Shown: positions 1 through 11,546 of the stretch, piece by piece
How positions within the stretch are numbered: position 1 is the stretch's first letter
Layout of the letters: each line of letters begins with the position of its first letter
Assembly (NCBI RefSeq): GCF_004768545.1
Contig: NZ_CP038635.1
Location: 2,914,001-2,978,000, forward strand
From: Cupriavidus oxalaticus
GTDB taxonomy: Bacteria; Pseudomonadota; Gammaproteobacteria; Burkholderiales; Burkholderiaceae
DNA length: 64,000 nt
Reading direction: 5' to 3'
The notes under the pieces: model-generated
The model's input: only the letters and a program-made list of their open reading frames with translations
Told to the model about the DNA's origin: nothing
Database searches by the model: none
Position numbers and translations under genes: made by a program

Positions 1-1
1 G

Positions 2-1342
2 CTGGAAGCCATCGCCAAACGCGTCGAGCAGCAAGGCATCGAAGCCTGGCAGACGCTGGATCCGGCCGAACTGCTGGGCGACGAAGCCAGCCAGTACGAA
101 AAGAACCGCGACACGCTCGACGTCTGGTTCGACTCCGGCACCACGCACTGGACCGTGGTCCGCGGCTCGCACCGCGACGACCTGTACGACCCGGCCGCCG
201 ACACAGCCGAAGGCCGCCTTGCCGACCTCTACCTGGAAGGCTCCGACCAGCACCGCGGCTGGTTCCACTCGTCGCTGCTGACCGCGTCGATGCTGTACGG
301 CAAGCCGCCGTACAAGGCGCTGCTGACGCACGGCTTCACCGTCGACGGCGAGGGCCGCAAGATGTCCAAGTCGGTCGGCAACACCGTGTCGCCGCAGGAC
401 ATCTCCAACAAGATGGGCGCCGAGATCATCCGGCTGTGGGTGGCCTCGACCGACTACTCGGGCGAGTTGTCGATCTCGGACGAGATCCTCAAGCGCGTGG
501 TGGAAAGCTATCGCCGCATCCGCAACACGCTGCGCTTCCTGCTGTCGAACCTGTCCGACTACGACCACGGCAAGCACGCGCTGCCGGCGTCGGAATGGCT
601 GGAGATCGACCGCTACGCCGTCGCGCTGACCGACCGGCTGCAGAAGGAAGTGCTGTCGCACTACGAGGCCTACGAATTCCACCCGGTGGTGGCCAAGCTG
701 CAGACCTTCTGCTCGGAAGACCTGGGCGGCTTCTACCTTGACGTGCTGAAGGACCGCCTCTACACCACGGCGGCGGACTCCAAGGCCCGCCGCGCGGCGC
801 AGAACGCGCTGTACCACATCACCCAGGCGATGCTGCACTGGATGGCGCCGTTCCTGTCGTTCACCGCCGAGGAAGCGTGGCAGGTCTTTGTCCACGGCAC
901 CGAGCACACCGACACCATCTTCACCAGCACCTACTACCCGGTGCCGGAAATGGACGACGCCGATGACCTGCTGCAGAAATGGCATACGCTGCGCGAAGTG
1001 CGCGCCGAAGTCACCAAGCAACTGGAAGCGGTGCGCGTCGAAGGCGAGATCGGCTCGTCGCTGCAGGCGGAGCTGACCATCCAGGCCGGCGGCCCGGTGC
1101 TGCAGGCGCTGCAGAGCCTGGGCGACGACCTGCGCTTCGTGCTGCTGACATCGTCGGCCAAGGTCACCGCCGCGCCCGAAGCCGGCGACCTGCTGGTGAC
1201 GGTAACGCCGTCGGCACATGCCAAGTGCGAGCGCTGCTGGCACTACCGCGCCGATGTCGGCCACAACCCGGACCACCCCACCCTCTGCGGCCGCTGCGAC
1301 AGCAACCTGTTCGGCGCCGGTGAACACAGGAGCCACGCCTGA
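2..1342 (+). CDS. ileS: Isoleucyl-tRNA synthetase, 3' part (starts outside window)
   Basis: Charges tRNA-Ile with isoleucine in the cytoplasm. The reading frame is open from base 2, so only the C-terminal ~446 residues are here. Visible are the class I KMSKS signature (bases 359-373), the [10 protein letters not shown] segment typical of IleS, the anticodon-binding helical domain, and a C-terminal zinc finger made of two CxxC pairs (first cysteines at bases 1226 and 1286). The stop codon overlaps the lspA start (TGATG), as expected for the common ileS-lspA operon. The N-terminal catalytic half and the start cannot be judged. Confidence 0.97.
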   Translation: MEAIAKRVEQQGIEAWQTLDPAELLGDEASQYEKNRDTLDVWFDSGTTHWTVVRGSHRDDLYDPAADTAEGRLADLYLEGSDQHRGWFHSSLLTASMLYGKPPYKALLTHGFTVDGEGRKMSKSVGNTVSPQDISNKMGAEIIRLWVASTDYSGELSISDEILKRVVESYRRIRNTLRFLLSNLSDYDHGKHALPASEWLEIDRYAVALTDRLQKEVLSHYEAYEFHPVVAKLQTFCSEDLGGFYLDVLKDRLYTTAADSKARRAAQNALYHITQAMLHWMAPFLSFTAEEAWQVFVHGTEHTDTIFTSTYYPVPEMDDADDLLQKWHTLREVRAEVTKQLEAVRVEGEIGSSLQAELTIQAGGPVLQALQSLGDDLRFVLLTSSAKVTAAPEAGDLLVTVTPSAHAKCERCWHYRADVGHNPDHPTLCGRCDSNLFGAGEHRSHA

Positions 1343-1872
1343 TGGCATCGACCACGTCCCGATCCGCCCGGCCGGCGCGCCGCGGCAGCAAGGCCGCGGG
1401 CAACACCACGCCGCTGCTGTGGCTGGCGTTCGCACTGCTGGTGGTGCTGCTTGACCAGTTCTTCAAGATCGTCATCGTGCGCAGCTTCACTTACGGTGAG
1501 TCGCGCCCGGTCACGAGCTTCTTCAACCTGGTGCTGGTCTACAACAAGGGCGCGGCATTCAGCTTCCTGGCCGACGCCGGCGGCTGGCAGCGCTGGTTCT
1601 TTACCGGACTGGGCCTCGTGGTCGGGGCGTTCATCGTGTGGCTGCTGTATCGGCATACCGGGCAGCGGTTGTTCTGCTTCGCCGTGTCGCTGATCCTGGG
1701 CGGCGCGGTCGGCAACGTGATCGATCGCGTGGTCTACGGGCACGTGGTCGACTTCCTGGATTTCTACGCGGGCCGGTATCACTGGCCGGCCTTCAATGTC
1801 GCGGACTGCGCGATCACGGTCGGCGCGGTGCTGCTGATCGTGGATGAGTTGCGGCGGGTGCGGAAGCACTGA
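1342..1872 (+). CDS. lspA: Lipoprotein signal peptidase (signal peptidase II)
   Basis: Inner-membrane aspartyl protease that cleaves signal peptides from diacylglyceryl-prolipoproteins. The 176-residue length is normal for the family. Four hydrophobic segments are visible (about residues 24-46, 88-103, 110-126 and 156-168). The two catalytic aspartates lie in the conserved GNVIDR (D128) and FNVAD (D155) motifs. The ~20-residue N-terminal tail before the first membrane helix is basic and rich in Ser, Arg and Ala. The ATG shares its A with the ileS stop, so translation is probably coupled. Confidence 0.97.
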   Translation: MASTTSRSARPARRGSKAAGNTTPLLWLAFALLVVLLDQFFKIVIVRSFTYGESRPVTSFFNLVLVYNKGAAFSFLADAGGWQRWFFTGLGLVVGAFIVWLLYRHTGQRLFCFAVSLILGGAVGNVIDRVVYGHVVDFLDFYAGRYHWPAFNVADCAITVGAVLLIVDELRRVRKH

Positions 1873-1887
1873 ACTGCCGGATTGGGT

Positions 1888-1916
1888 TCCCCTCTCCCGC
1901 CGGGCGGGAGAGGGGA
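1888..1916. repeat. Dispersed palindrome, copy A
   Basis: Perfect 12-base arms CCCCTCTCCCGC and GCGGGAGAGGGG around a 3-base loop, just after lspA. The same arms recur at 41473-41498, 41648-41673 and 54149-54174 with different loops. No T-run follows, so it is not a typical intrinsic terminator. Confidence 0.85.
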
Positions 1917-1994
1917 GCAAACCATCTTGGGAAGCAAACCTCCAGCCGGCTTCCCCGGTATCATTTCCCTTTCCCCCCAGCCAGGTTCCCCACC

Positions 1995-3197
1995 ATGGAT
2001 TTGCGCGGCAAGCACATCGTTCTCGGCCTGACCGGCGGCATCGCCTGCTACAAGTCGGCCGAGCTGGTCCGCCTGCTGACCAAGGCCGGCGCCACCGTGC
2101 AGGTGGCCATGACCGAGGCGGCGACCCACTTCATTACCCCGGTGACTATGCAGGCGCTGTCCGGCCGCCCGGTGTTCCTGTCGCAGTGGGACGCCCGCAT
2201 CGACAACAACATGGCGCATATCGACCTCTCGCGCGAGGCCGACGCCATTGTCATCGCACCCGCTTCCACCGACTTCATGGCGCGCCTGGCCAACGGCCTG
2301 TGCGACGACCTGCTGAGCACGCTGTGCATCGCGCGCGACTGCCCGCTGCTGGTGGCGCCGGCGATGAACCGCCAGATGTGGGCAGCGCCGGCAACCCAGC
2401 GCAATGCCGCGCAGCTGCGCGCCGACGGCGTGACCATCCTGGGGCCGGGCAGCGGCGACCAGGCCTGCGGCGAGGTCGGCGACGGCCGCATGCTCGAGCC
2501 CGAAGAACTGCTCGACGACATCATCGCCTTCTTCCAGCCCAAGCCGCTGCAAGGCAAGCGCGTGCTGATCACCGCCGGGCCGACCTTCGAGGCAATCGAC
2601 CCGGTGCGCGGCATCACCAACCTGTCGTCGGGCAAGATGGGCTTCTCGATCGCGCGCGCGGCGCGCGAGGCCGGCGCCGAAGTGCTGCTGGTGGCCGGGC
2701 CGACCAGCCTGCCGACGCCGCGCGGCGTGGTGCGCACCGATGTGCGCAGCGCGCAGCAGATGCATGATGCAGTGCTGGCACAGCTGCCCGGCGCCGACGT
2801 CTTCGTCGCGGTGGCCGCGGTGGCCGACTGGCGCCCCGCCGAAGTGGCCCGGCAGAAGCTGAAGAAGGCCAACGACACCGACACGCCCACGCTGCAGTTC
2901 GTGCAGAACCCGGACATCCTCGCCACCGTGGCGGCGCGCACGGATGCGCCCTACTGCGTCGGTTTCGCGGCCGAAAGCGAAAACCTGGAGCAGTACGGCG
3001 AACAGAAGCGCCAGCGCAAGGGCGTGCCGCTGCTGGTCGGCAATATCGGCCACCATACCTTTGGCCTGGACGACAACGAGATCGTGCTGTTCGATGCCGC
3101 CGGCATGACGCGGCTGCCGCGCGCCGACAAGCTGTCGCTGGCGCGCCAGCTCGTTGCCGCCATCGGCCAACGCCTGCCCGGGCGGCCGCGTCCCTGA
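1995..3197 (+). CDS. coaBC: Bifunctional phosphopantothenoylcysteine decarboxylase / synthetase
   Basis: Two consecutive steps of coenzyme A synthesis: CoaB couples 4'-phosphopantothenate to cysteine using CTP, and CoaC decarboxylates the product using FMN. The 400 residues match the usual fused length. In the CoaC half, catalytic H75 (in NNMAHIDLS), the PAMNRQMW motif (122-129) and C158 are all present. The CoaB half starts near residue 185 with a Rossmann segment (GKRVLITAGPT) and carries NLSSGKMG and a KLKKAND segment. The ATG at 1995 begins the conserved MDLRGKHIVLG. It lies 122 bases after lspA, with dut following closely. Confidence 0.97.
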   Translation: MDLRGKHIVLGLTGGIACYKSAELVRLLTKAGATVQVAMTEAATHFITPVTMQALSGRPVFLSQWDARIDNNMAHIDLSREADAIVIAPASTDFMARLANGLCDDLLSTLCIARDCPLLVAPAMNRQMWAAPATQRNAAQLRADGVTILGPGSGDQACGEVGDGRMLEPEELLDDIIAFFQPKPLQGKRVLITAGPTFEAIDPVRGITNLSSGKMGFSIARAAREAGAEVLLVAGPTSLPTPRGVVRTDVRSAQQMHDAVLAQLPGADVFVAVAAVADWRPAEVARQKLKKANDTDTPTLQFVQNPDILATVAARTDAPYCVGFAAESENLEQYGEQKRQRKGVPLLVGNIGHHTFGLDDNEIVLFDAAGMTRLPRADKLSLARQLVAAIGQRLPGRPRP

Positions 3198-3227
3198 TTG
3201 TTGAAACGAATTTCCCCGAGATTGTCT

Positions 3228-3722
3228 ATGACCCAGCCTCTGAACCCCACCGTCGAAATCAAGGTGCTCGATGCCCGCCTGAACGAATGGGGCCTGCCTG
3301 CCTACCAGAGCGAAATGGCCGCCGCCATCGACCTGCATGCCTGCGTCGACACGCCGGTGTCGATCGCCCCGGGCACGCCCGCGCAATTAGTGCCGGCCGG
3401 CATCGCCGTGCACATGGGCAACCCCTACATGGCCGCGACCATCGTGCCGCGCTCGGGCCTCGGCCACAAGAAAGGCCTGGTGCTGGGCAACTCGATCGGC
3501 GTGATCGATGCCGACTACCAGGGCCAGATCATGGTCAGCGTGTGGAACCGCAACGCGCCGGGCACCGAGCCGATCGTGATCCAGCCGGGCGAGCGCATCG
3601 CGCAGATGATGTTCGTGCCAGTGCTGCGGCCGGTCTTCACGACGGTGGACGAGTTCAGCGAAGACAGCGAGCGCGGCGCCGGTGGCTTCGGCTCGACCGG
3701 GGTGCATCACGCCAAGGCCTGA
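3228..3722 (+). CDS. dut: dUTP diphosphatase (dUTPase)
   Basis: Hydrolyses dUTP to dUMP and pyrophosphate, which keeps uracil out of DNA and supplies dTMP synthesis. All five motifs of trimeric dUTPases are visible: AAIDLHA, PRSGLG, GVIDADYQGQIMV, ERIAQMMFVPV and the C-terminal RGAGGFGSTG. The ATG at 3228 (164 residues) is preferred over an in-frame TTG at 3198 that touches the coaBC stop, because homologous N-termini begin near here. The coaBC-dut neighbourhood is a widespread proteobacterial arrangement. Confidence 0.96.
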   Translation: MTQPLNPTVEIKVLDARLNEWGLPAYQSEMAAAIDLHACVDTPVSIAPGTPAQLVPAGIAVHMGNPYMAATIVPRSGLGHKKGLVLGNSIGVIDADYQGQIMVSVWNRNAPGTEPIVIQPGERIAQMMFVPVLRPVFTTVDEFSEDSERGAGGFGSTGVHHAKA

Positions 3723-3747
3723 CGCTCATTCACGCTGGCAAAGGAAG

Positions 3748-3777
3748 ACTGGCGCCCTGTGGCGCCAGTTTGCATTT
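3748..3777 (+). terminator. Intrinsic terminator after dut
   Basis: Hairpin with 9-base arms ACTGGCGCC / GGCGCCAGT around CTGT, followed by TTGCATTT. It sits 25 bases after the dut stop and just before the convergent VOC gene's stop. Confidence 0.65.
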
Positions 3778-4625
3778 CAGCTGCGCTGTTCGAACAGCAA
3801 CGCCACGCCGCCGGCCGCCTCGGCCGGCACCAGCGTTTCGCGCGGGCCGAGGTCGAGGGTCGGCACACCGGCGTTGCGCCAGAGCGCGCGCGCCGCGGCC
3901 AGGTCGCCGGTACGCAGGCGCATCGCGGCGTATCCCGGCACCTCCCTGTGCACATGCGCCGTGCCGGTCGCCGAGGCCAGCGCCTGCGGCGTGCTGACCA
4001 CCAGCGCGGCGTCATCCAGCGCCAGGCTGCTGACGTGCTCGCTCAGCTGCGTCAGCTCGCCGCCGGTCAGTTCCGCATAGGCCCGCGCCGCGGCATCGAC
4101 CAGCGCGGGCGCCACCACCAGGAACATGGTCGCGATGCTGTCGGCGCCGTTGGCGTGTGACATCCATTCCGGCCGCCACAGCAGCTCGGGCGTGCGGTGC
4201 TCGCAGACGAAATAGCGCGCGCCCGGGGCATCGTCGAGCGCGGTCACGCGGAAGGTGGCGGAATGTTCGCTGCCGTCGTCCAGCCGCACCGGGCGCGAGA
4301 ACTCGATCGGATCCGAGGTGTACCAGCCCGACGCACGCAGCCGTGCGGCGGCGCCGAAGGCGTCGTCGCTCTTGCACGACATTGCCGCGCAGCCGCCGCC
4401 GCGCGCCTGCGCGTCCCAGTAGTACTGGCGGCTGGGGGTGGGCGCTGTGACGTGCAGCAGCTCGACGTAGTCGTGCCCCAACATGATGCAATGGTTCTGC
4501 GAACCCAGCGTGTGGTAGCCGCGCGGCGTCAGCGTAAAGCCGAGCCGTTGCCAGGCCTGCGCCCCCGCATCGAGGTCGGGACACACCACCACCGCATGGT
4601 CAAACATTTCCGCTTGGCTTGCCAT
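3777..4625 (-). CDS. VOC-fold (glyoxalase-like) protein
   Basis: About 282 residues. The N-terminal FDHAVVVCPDLDAGAQAW and later NHCIMLGHDYVELLHV resemble glyoxalase-like domains of the vicinal oxygen chelate fold. A second, weaker copy of the fold seems to occupy the C-terminal half (GYAAMRLRTGDLAAARALW). Substrate and reaction cannot be read from the sequence. Start choice: an ATG at 4676 overlaps the upstream stop as ATGA, and another lies at 4631, but the ATG at 4625 has a GAGG ribosome site at good distance. It is probably translationally linked to the Bug-type gene upstream. Confidence 0.75.
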   Translation of the reverse strand: MASQAEMFDHAVVVCPDLDAGAQAWQRLGFTLTPRGYHTLGSQNHCIMLGHDYVELLHVTAPTPSRQYYWDAQARGGGCAAMSCKSDDAFGAAARLRASGWYTSDPIEFSRPVRLDDGSEHSATFRVTALDDAPGARYFVCEHRTPELLWRPEWMSHANGADSIATMFLVVAPALVDAAARAYAELTGGELTQLSEHVSSLALDDAALVVSTPQALASATGTAHVHREVPGYAAMRLRTGDLAAARALWRNAGVPTLDLGPRETLVPAEAAGGVALLFEQRS

Positions 4626-4672
4626 CGACATCACCTCGGTCTGTGCGGCGGGCGCGCCTGCGCCGGCCGCCG

Positions 4673-5668
4673 TCATTCGAACTGGATATTGGCCTTGCGC
4701 GCCACGGCCTGCCACTTGTCGTGCTCCTGGCGCACCAGCTTGCCGAGGTCGGCCGGGCTGCCGCCGACGATCTCGAAGCCCTGCGCGGCCAGCGCATCGA
4801 CCACCCGCGGCTGGCGCAGCGACTCGACCAGCGCCTGGTGGATCCGCGTGACCGTTGCCGCGGCCAGGTTGGCGGGCCCGAACACGCCGATCCAGGAATA
4901 AGCTTCAAAACCCTTGAGCCCCTGCTCGGCCACGGTCGGCACCTGCGGCAACTGGCGCAGGCGGCTGGTGCCGGTCACGCCCAGCACCTTGATGGTGCGC
5001 GCGGCCACGTGCGCCTGTACCGCGGCATAGCTGCTGAAAAAGATATCGACCTCATTGGCCAGCACCGCCTGCACGGCCGGGCCGCCGCCCTTGTAGGGCA
5101 CGTGGAGCATGTGCATGCCGGCTTCGGTCGCCAGCGCCTCGGCTGCAAGCTGGTTCAGGCTGCCGATGCCGGACGAGGCATAGCGCACGCTGTCGGGCTT
5201 GGCCTTGGCCAATGCCACCAGTTCGCGCACATTGGCGGCCGGCAGCGAGGGATTGGCGGCGATGACCAGCGGAAAGCGCACCAGCTGCGAGATCGGCGTG
5301 AAATCGTGGAAGGTGTCGTAGGGCAGCTGCTTGTAGGCAAACGGGTTGATGGCGTGCGTATCGAAGGCCATCAGCAACGTGCTGCCGTCAGGCCTGGCGC
5401 GCGCCACGGTGCTGGACGCGATCAGGCCGCCGGCGCCCGGCTTGTTGTCGACCACCACGGTCTGCCCCAGCGCCGCCTTCAGCCCCGGCTGCAGCTGGCG
5501 CGCGACGATATCGACACTGCCGCCGGGCGGGAACGGCAGCACCAGCGCGAGCGGACGGTTGCCGGCCGGCGCCTCGGCGGCGGCGTGCATCATCGGGACA
5601 GGCATGGCGCCCAGCGGCAGGATCTTGAGCAGCAGGCGGCGGCGCCGCGTGCGTTCGGCAGAGGACAT
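4673..5668 (-). CDS. Bug/TctC-family periplasmic substrate-binding protein
   Basis: Member of the large Bordetella uptake gene (Bug) family of periplasmic solute receptors, greatly expanded in Burkholderiales. Seen: an arginine-rich signal sequence (RTRRRRLLLK then a hydrophobic stretch), then typical Bug motifs such as LVLPFPPGGSVDIVAR, VVDNKPGAGG, HVPYKGGGPAVQ and a C-terminal region with GFEIVGGSPADLGK. Length 331 residues. No TctA/TctB membrane genes are nearby, which is usual for orphan Bug proteins. The ligand is unknown. A TTG start at 5716 would lie inside the clpA terminator, so ATG 5668 is preferred. Confidence 0.85.
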   Translation of the reverse strand: MSSAERTRRRRLLLKILPLGAMPVPMMHAAAEAPAGNRPLALVLPFPPGGSVDIVARQLQPGLKAALGQTVVVDNKPGAGGLIASSTVARARPDGSTLLMAFDTHAINPFAYKQLPYDTFHDFTPISQLVRFPLVIAANPSLPAANVRELVALAKAKPDSVRYASSGIGSLNQLAAEALATEAGMHMLHVPYKGGGPAVQAVLANEVDIFFSSYAAVQAHVAARTIKVLGVTGTSRLRQLPQVPTVAEQGLKGFEAYSWIGVFGPANLAAATVTRIHQALVESLRQPRVVDALAAQGFEIVGGSPADLGKLVRQEHDKWQAVARKANIQFE

Positions 5669-5713
5669 CGGGTATTCGGGCGTTGGCGACCGCAATGCCG
5701 GCGGCCGCCGGGA

Positions 5714-5745
5714 CAAAAAAGAAGGGGCGGCATCACTGCCGCCCC
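5714..5745 (-). terminator. Intrinsic terminator after clpA
   Basis: On the minus strand a perfect 9-base stem (GGGGCGGCA / TGCCGCCCC, 4-base loop) is followed by TTCTTTTTT. It ends only ~45 bases before the Bug-type gene's ATG, so that gene needs its own promoter or read-through. Confidence 0.88.
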
Positions 5746-5869
5746 CTGTATTTTGCCCGATGATCGGCCGCGTTGCAGGCGACCCCCGCCGAACCGCGCC
5801 CGGATCGCCACGATCCGGTGCGATTTTCGGCCGTCTCCGGCCCTTTCAGGCCGGAGCGACGGTCGCCGC

Positions 5870-8160
<2,291 letters not shown>

Positions 8161-8164
<4 letters not shown>

Positions 8165-8487
8165 GCTTCCTCCATCACGCACTGCAAGGGGTGCCCCGCC
8201 TGCCGCGCGTGCGTTGACACCAGCTCGACTTTTGTCGCCGCGATATCTCTGGTGTAGATACCGCAGACGCCCTTTCCTTCCCGGTGCACGGTCAGCATGA
8301 TCTGCGTCGCCGTTTCCCGGTCCCTGCTGAAATACTGCTGCAGGATCATCACGACAAACTCCATCGGAGTGTAGTCGTCGTTAAGCAGCACCACCTTGAA
8401 CATGGCAGGCGGTTTTAGCGCCTGCTCTTTACGCTCCAGGATGGTGCCCGCTTCGCGTTGTGGGACATTCGCAAGCCGTGTAGCCAT
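8161..8487 (-). CDS. clpS: ClpS adaptor, N-end rule substrate selector
   Basis: Binds the ClpA N-domain and delivers proteins with N-terminal Leu, Phe, Tyr or Trp. 108 residues. The core [16 protein letters not shown] and the [16 protein letters not shown] segment are diagnostic. The ~28-residue flexible N-terminal tail is normal for the family. It is first in the clpS-clpA operon, with stop and start overlapping by ATGA. Confidence 0.97.
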
Positions 8488-9017
8488 GGCTTTATTCTAA
8501 CCCTTACTCGCAACTCTGCAATTTGGGGAAAAGGCGCCGGATTCAAGGGCCGGGCTACCTGTTTCCGGTTATGAAAAAGCGCGGAACCGCACGCCAGAGG
8601 CATTGCAATGCACGTGACGGGAGACCGCAGGACTGATCCGGACAATACCCGATGCTTGCCGCCAAGGTACCATCCCGCGCCGTCCGTTTCCCGCCACACC
8701 CTGCCCGCAGTGGGGATTCCGCCAGCTTGACAGTATGTATGTTTGACAGAAGAATCGTTCGCACACCCGCCTGAAGCCGCGAGCCAAAGCAAAAGGCCAA
8801 TGAGCGGGTGATCCGTGAGCAGGGAGGCCCACGGCCTGGCGGCGGCGAGTCAGCATCCAGACTGGCCGCCACGCGATTGCACCTCGCCGCGCGTCATCGC
8901 CGGCCGCACCTCGGGACGCGGCCGGTCATGGCGTCGCAGTGCGTGCGCTGCAGTCCGAGCCATCCGGCCGGCATCGGCTTCCCCGCTTTGAAATCTGCTA
9001 TTTCGTTGGGGGAGTAT
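8488..9017. other. Divergent intergenic region clpS / cold-shock gene
   Basis: 530 bases without a convincing gene, holding the promoters of clpS (leftward) and of the cold-shock gene (rightward). The rightward transcript would have a leader of roughly 250 bases if the promoter at 8727-8755 is used. Long leaders are a known trait of cold-shock mRNAs, but no structure could be tested here. Confidence 0.6.
8727..8755 (+). promoter_or_regulatory. Candidate sigma70 promoter for the cold-shock gene
   Basis: TTGACA at 8727-8732, 17-base spacer, then AAGAAT (4 of 6 to the -10 consensus) at 8750-8755. A second TTGACA at 8743-8748 lies inside the spacer. Assignment is by sequence match only. Confidence 0.45.
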
Positions 9018-9224
9018 ATGGCAAGCGGTATCGTCAAATGGTTCAATGACGCCAAGGGCTTCGGGTTTATCAAGCCGGACGAGGGCGAAGAAGAACTGTT
9101 TGCGCACTTTTCGGCTATCCAGATGTCGGGCTTCAAGACGCTGAAGGAAGGTCAACGCGTCTCGTTCGAGGTGGTCCAGGGCCCCAAGGGCAAGCAAGCC
9201 ACCAATATCCAGGACGCCAGCTAA
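9018..9224 (+). CDS. cspA: Cold-shock domain protein (CspA family)
   Basis: Single-stranded nucleic-acid-binding protein acting as RNA chaperone. 68 residues, the typical length. Both RNA-binding motifs are present: [11 protein letters not shown] (RNP1-like) and ELFAHFSAI (RNP2-like), after GIVKWFNDA. The ATG at 9018 has a GGGGGAG ribosome site 4-5 bases upstream, which rules out the longer in-frame extension. Which Csp paralogue it is, and whether it is cold-induced, cannot be told from the protein. Confidence 0.96.
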   Translation: MASGIVKWFNDAKGFGFIKPDEGEEELFAHFSAIQMSGFKTLKEGQRVSFEVVQGPKGKQATNIQDAS

Positions 9225-9385
9225 GCTGCGCCGCGACCGTATCCCGGCCGGCAGAGCCGTGGAGCGGTCTACGAGGGTGCGGGGGGAGCTCCCCCGGGAC
9301 GGGATCGGCGCCAGTGCCGGCCACGCTGTCTCAGGCAGCCGGGCAGGTTGTGGCGCATATCAGCTGCACGCACCGCATCCGACGG

Positions 9386-9417
9386 AAAGCCCGGCCTCGT
9401 GCCGGGCTTTCTGCTTT
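9386..9417. terminator. Bidirectional intrinsic terminator
   Basis: Ten-base arms AAAGCCCGGC / GCCGGGCTTT around CTCGT, followed by CTGCTTT on the plus strand. It can serve both the cold-shock gene and the convergent VOC gene. The remaining 9225-9385 holds no visible feature. Confidence 0.8.
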
Positions 9418-9446
9418 GCGCGGGCCGGCCATGGGGGCTGGCCAGC

Positions 9447-9908
9447 TCAGGCCCAGCCGTCGATCTTCAACCCGCTGGCCTGCTCGGCCTCTTCCTTTGT
9501 GACCTGCCGCACAGTCTGGCCGAAGGTCCAGACATGACCTTCCGGGTCCCTGGCAGTGTAGGAGCGGTCGCCATAGAACTCGTCCTGCGGCTCGCGCACG
9601 ATCACCGCGCCCGCGGCACGGGCCCGCTCGCAGTGCTGGTCGATCCCATCCCGCAGGTGCACATGCACCGTCTGCGTATTCTTGCCGCCGATCGACGCCG
9701 GGCTGGCTGTAAAGTCAGCCCACTCGCTACCGACCATCAGGTAGCTATCGCCGAAGCGCATTTCCGAGTGCACCAGCTGGTCCTGCTGGTCCCGGATCAC
9801 CATCACCCGCTGGAAGCCGAAGGCGCGTTCGAGCCAGTCCAGCGCGGCCAGCGGGTCCTTGTAAAAGACGGCCGCGCCGAAGGCGGTGCGGCGGAAAGGA
9901 TCGTCCAT
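9447..9908 (-). CDS. VOC family protein (glyoxalase/bleomycin-resistance type)
   Basis: 153 residues with the beta-alpha-beta-beta-beta repeats of the VOC fold: AAVFYKDPLAALDWLERAFGF, HSEMRFGDSYLMVGSE, TVHVHLRDGIDQHCERARAAGA and YGDRSYTARDPEGHVWTFGQ. The last motif is typical of PhnB-like or bleomycin-resistance-like VOC proteins. Possible metal ligands are a His in the first half and a Glu or His in the second. The reaction is unknown. A GGGGAGA ribosome site precedes the ATG. It is monocistronic between two terminators. Confidence 0.85.
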   Translation of the reverse strand: MDDPFRRTAFGAAVFYKDPLAALDWLERAFGFQRVMVIRDQQDQLVHSEMRFGDSYLMVGSEWADFTASPASIGGKNTQTVHVHLRDGIDQHCERARAAGAVIVREPQDEFYGDRSYTARDPEGHVWTFGQTVRQVTKEEAEQASGLKIDGWA

Positions 9909-9981
9909 GGCAGTCTCCCCGGGCCAGCCCGCCCGTCCGTTGCAATCCCTGAAGTTCTAGGCAACGGCGCTGGCCGGCGCA

Positions 9982-10019
9982 AGAAAAAACCCCGCAGCCG
10001 GGGCACGGCAGCGGGGTTC
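9982..10019 (-). terminator. Intrinsic terminator after icd
   Basis: On the minus strand AACCCCGC ... GCGGGGTT forms the stem, with an inner GCC/GGC pairing, followed by TTTTCTT. It lies about 40 bases past the icd stop. Confidence 0.85.
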
Positions 10020-10057
10020 TTCCAAGGCAGGTCGCCCGCTACAGCGGGAGTCCGTGC

Positions 10058-11308
10058 TTACATATTTTCGATCATCACCTGGCCAAAGCCCGAGCACGAA
10101 ACCTGGGTCGCGCCTTCCAGCAGGCGGGCGAAATCGTACGTGACCTTTTTGGACAGGATCGACTTTTCCATCGACGCGATGATCAGGTCCGCGGCCTCGG
10201 TCCAGCCCATGTGGCGCAGCATCATTTCCGCCGACAGGATTTCCGAGCCCGGGTTGACATAGTCCTTGCCGGCGTACTTGGGCGCGGTGCCATGGGTGGC
10301 CTCGAACATGGCGACGGAGTCGGACATGTTGGCGCCCGGGGCAATGCCGATGCCACCGACCTGCGCGGCCAGGGCGTCCGAAACGTAGTCGCCGTTCAGG
10401 TTCAGCGTGGCGATCACCGAGTATTCGGCCGGACGCAGCAGGATCTGCTGCAGGAAGGCGTCGGCAATCGCGTCCTTGACGACGATGTCCTTGCCGGTCT
10501 TCGGGTTCTTGAACTTGCACCACGGGCCGCCATCAACCAGCTCGGCGCCGAATTCCTTCTGCGCCAACTCGTAGCCCCAGTCACGGAAGCCACCCTCGGT
10601 GAACTTCATGATGTTGCCCTTGTGCACCAGCGTCACCGACGGCTTGTCGTTGTCGATGGCGTACTGGATCGCCTTGCGCACCAGGCGCTCGGTGCCTTCG
10701 CGCGAAACCGGCTTGACGCCGATGCCCGAGGTGGCCGGGAAGCGGATCTTCTTCACGCCCATCTCGTCCTGCAGGAACTTGATGAGTTTCTTCGCCTGCT
10801 CGCTTTCCGCGGCCCATTCGATGCCGGCGTAGATGTCCTCCGAGTTCTCGCGGAAGATCACCATGTCGGTCTTTTCCGGCTCGCGCACCGGCGAAGGCAC
10901 GCCCTTGAAGTATCGCACCGGGCGCAGGCAGACATACAGGTCCAGCTGCTGGCGCAGCGCCACGTTCAGCGAGCGGATGCCGCCGCCCACGGGCGTGGTC
11001 AGCGGGCCCTTGATCGAGACCACGTATTCCTTGAGCACATCCAGGGTTTCGTCCGGCAGCCACACGTCCGGGCCGTAGACCTTGGTCGACTTCTCGCCGG
11101 CGTAGATCTCCATCCAGGAGATCTTGCGCTTGCCGCCGTAGGCCTTGGCCACGGCCGCGTCGACCACCTTGATCATCACCGGCGTGATATCGACGCCCGT
11201 ACCGTCGCCTTCGATATAAGGAATGATGGGGTTGTCCGGGACATTCAGCGAAAAATCCTGGTTGACCGTGATCTTTTCGCCGGCCGGAACCTTGATGTGT
11301 TGATACAT
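10058..11308 (-). CDS. icd: Isocitrate dehydrogenase (NADP+)
   Basis: Converts isocitrate to 2-oxoglutarate with NADPH formation in the citric acid cycle. 416 residues, the same size as the E. coli homodimeric enzyme. The substrate-binding RSLNVALRQ segment contains the serine phosphorylated by AceK in enterobacteria, and [13 protein letters not shown] and the C-terminal [17 protein letters not shown] are diagnostic. The start [14 protein letters not shown] at 11308 has a GGAG site 5 bases upstream. An upstream palindrome at 11453-11467 may regulate it. Confidence 0.97.
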   Translation of the reverse strand: MYQHIKVPAGEKITVNQDFSLNVPDNPIIPYIEGDGTGVDITPVMIKVVDAAVAKAYGGKRKISWMEIYAGEKSTKVYGPDVWLPDETLDVLKEYVVSIKGPLTTPVGGGIRSLNVALRQQLDLYVCLRPVRYFKGVPSPVREPEKTDMVIFRENSEDIYAGIEWAAESEQAKKLIKFLQDEMGVKKIRFPATSGIGVKPVSREGTERLVRKAIQYAIDNDKPSVTLVHKGNIMKFTEGGFRDWGYELAQKEFGAELVDGGPWCKFKNPKTGKDIVVKDAIADAFLQQILLRPAEYSVIATLNLNGDYVSDALAAQVGGIGIAPGANMSDSVAMFEATHGTAPKYAGKDYVNPGSEILSAEMMLRHMGWTEAADLIIASMEKSILSKKVTYDFARLLEGATQVSCSGFGQVMIENM

Positions 11309-11452
11309 GACGTCTCCAGTACGGAACGGTTTAGACGGCCGCCGGGGCTTGGCCGACGGCGAGATTCGCGAGGTGGCGCTGGCATTGTAGCGGGCATCGC
11401 GGCCCGCCCAGCACTGCATTGCACCACCTTGGCGTACATTCAGGCAAGTCTT

Positions 11453-11467
11453 AGTCTTATATAAGAC
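11453..11467. promoter_or_regulatory. Palindromic candidate operator between icd and rluE
   Basis: GTCTTATATAAGAC is a perfect 14-base palindrome in a GC-rich background, about 145 bases before icd and 80 before rluE. Fourteen bases (AGTCTTATATAAGA) recur at 16326-16339 upstream of another gene. The binding regulator is not known to me. Confidence 0.6.
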
Positions 11468-11546
11468 ACAAGACTGATTTCGTATTATGCAGCAATCTTT
11501 CATCATCCGCCAACCGCGGCGCGCGGCTGGGGCATACTTGCGCCCC

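Noticed and set aside
8488..8792. Minus-strand frames in the clpS/cspA gap
   Set aside because: No ribosome site, no family resemblance and several overlapping alternatives in different frames. Treated as promoter/leader DNA.
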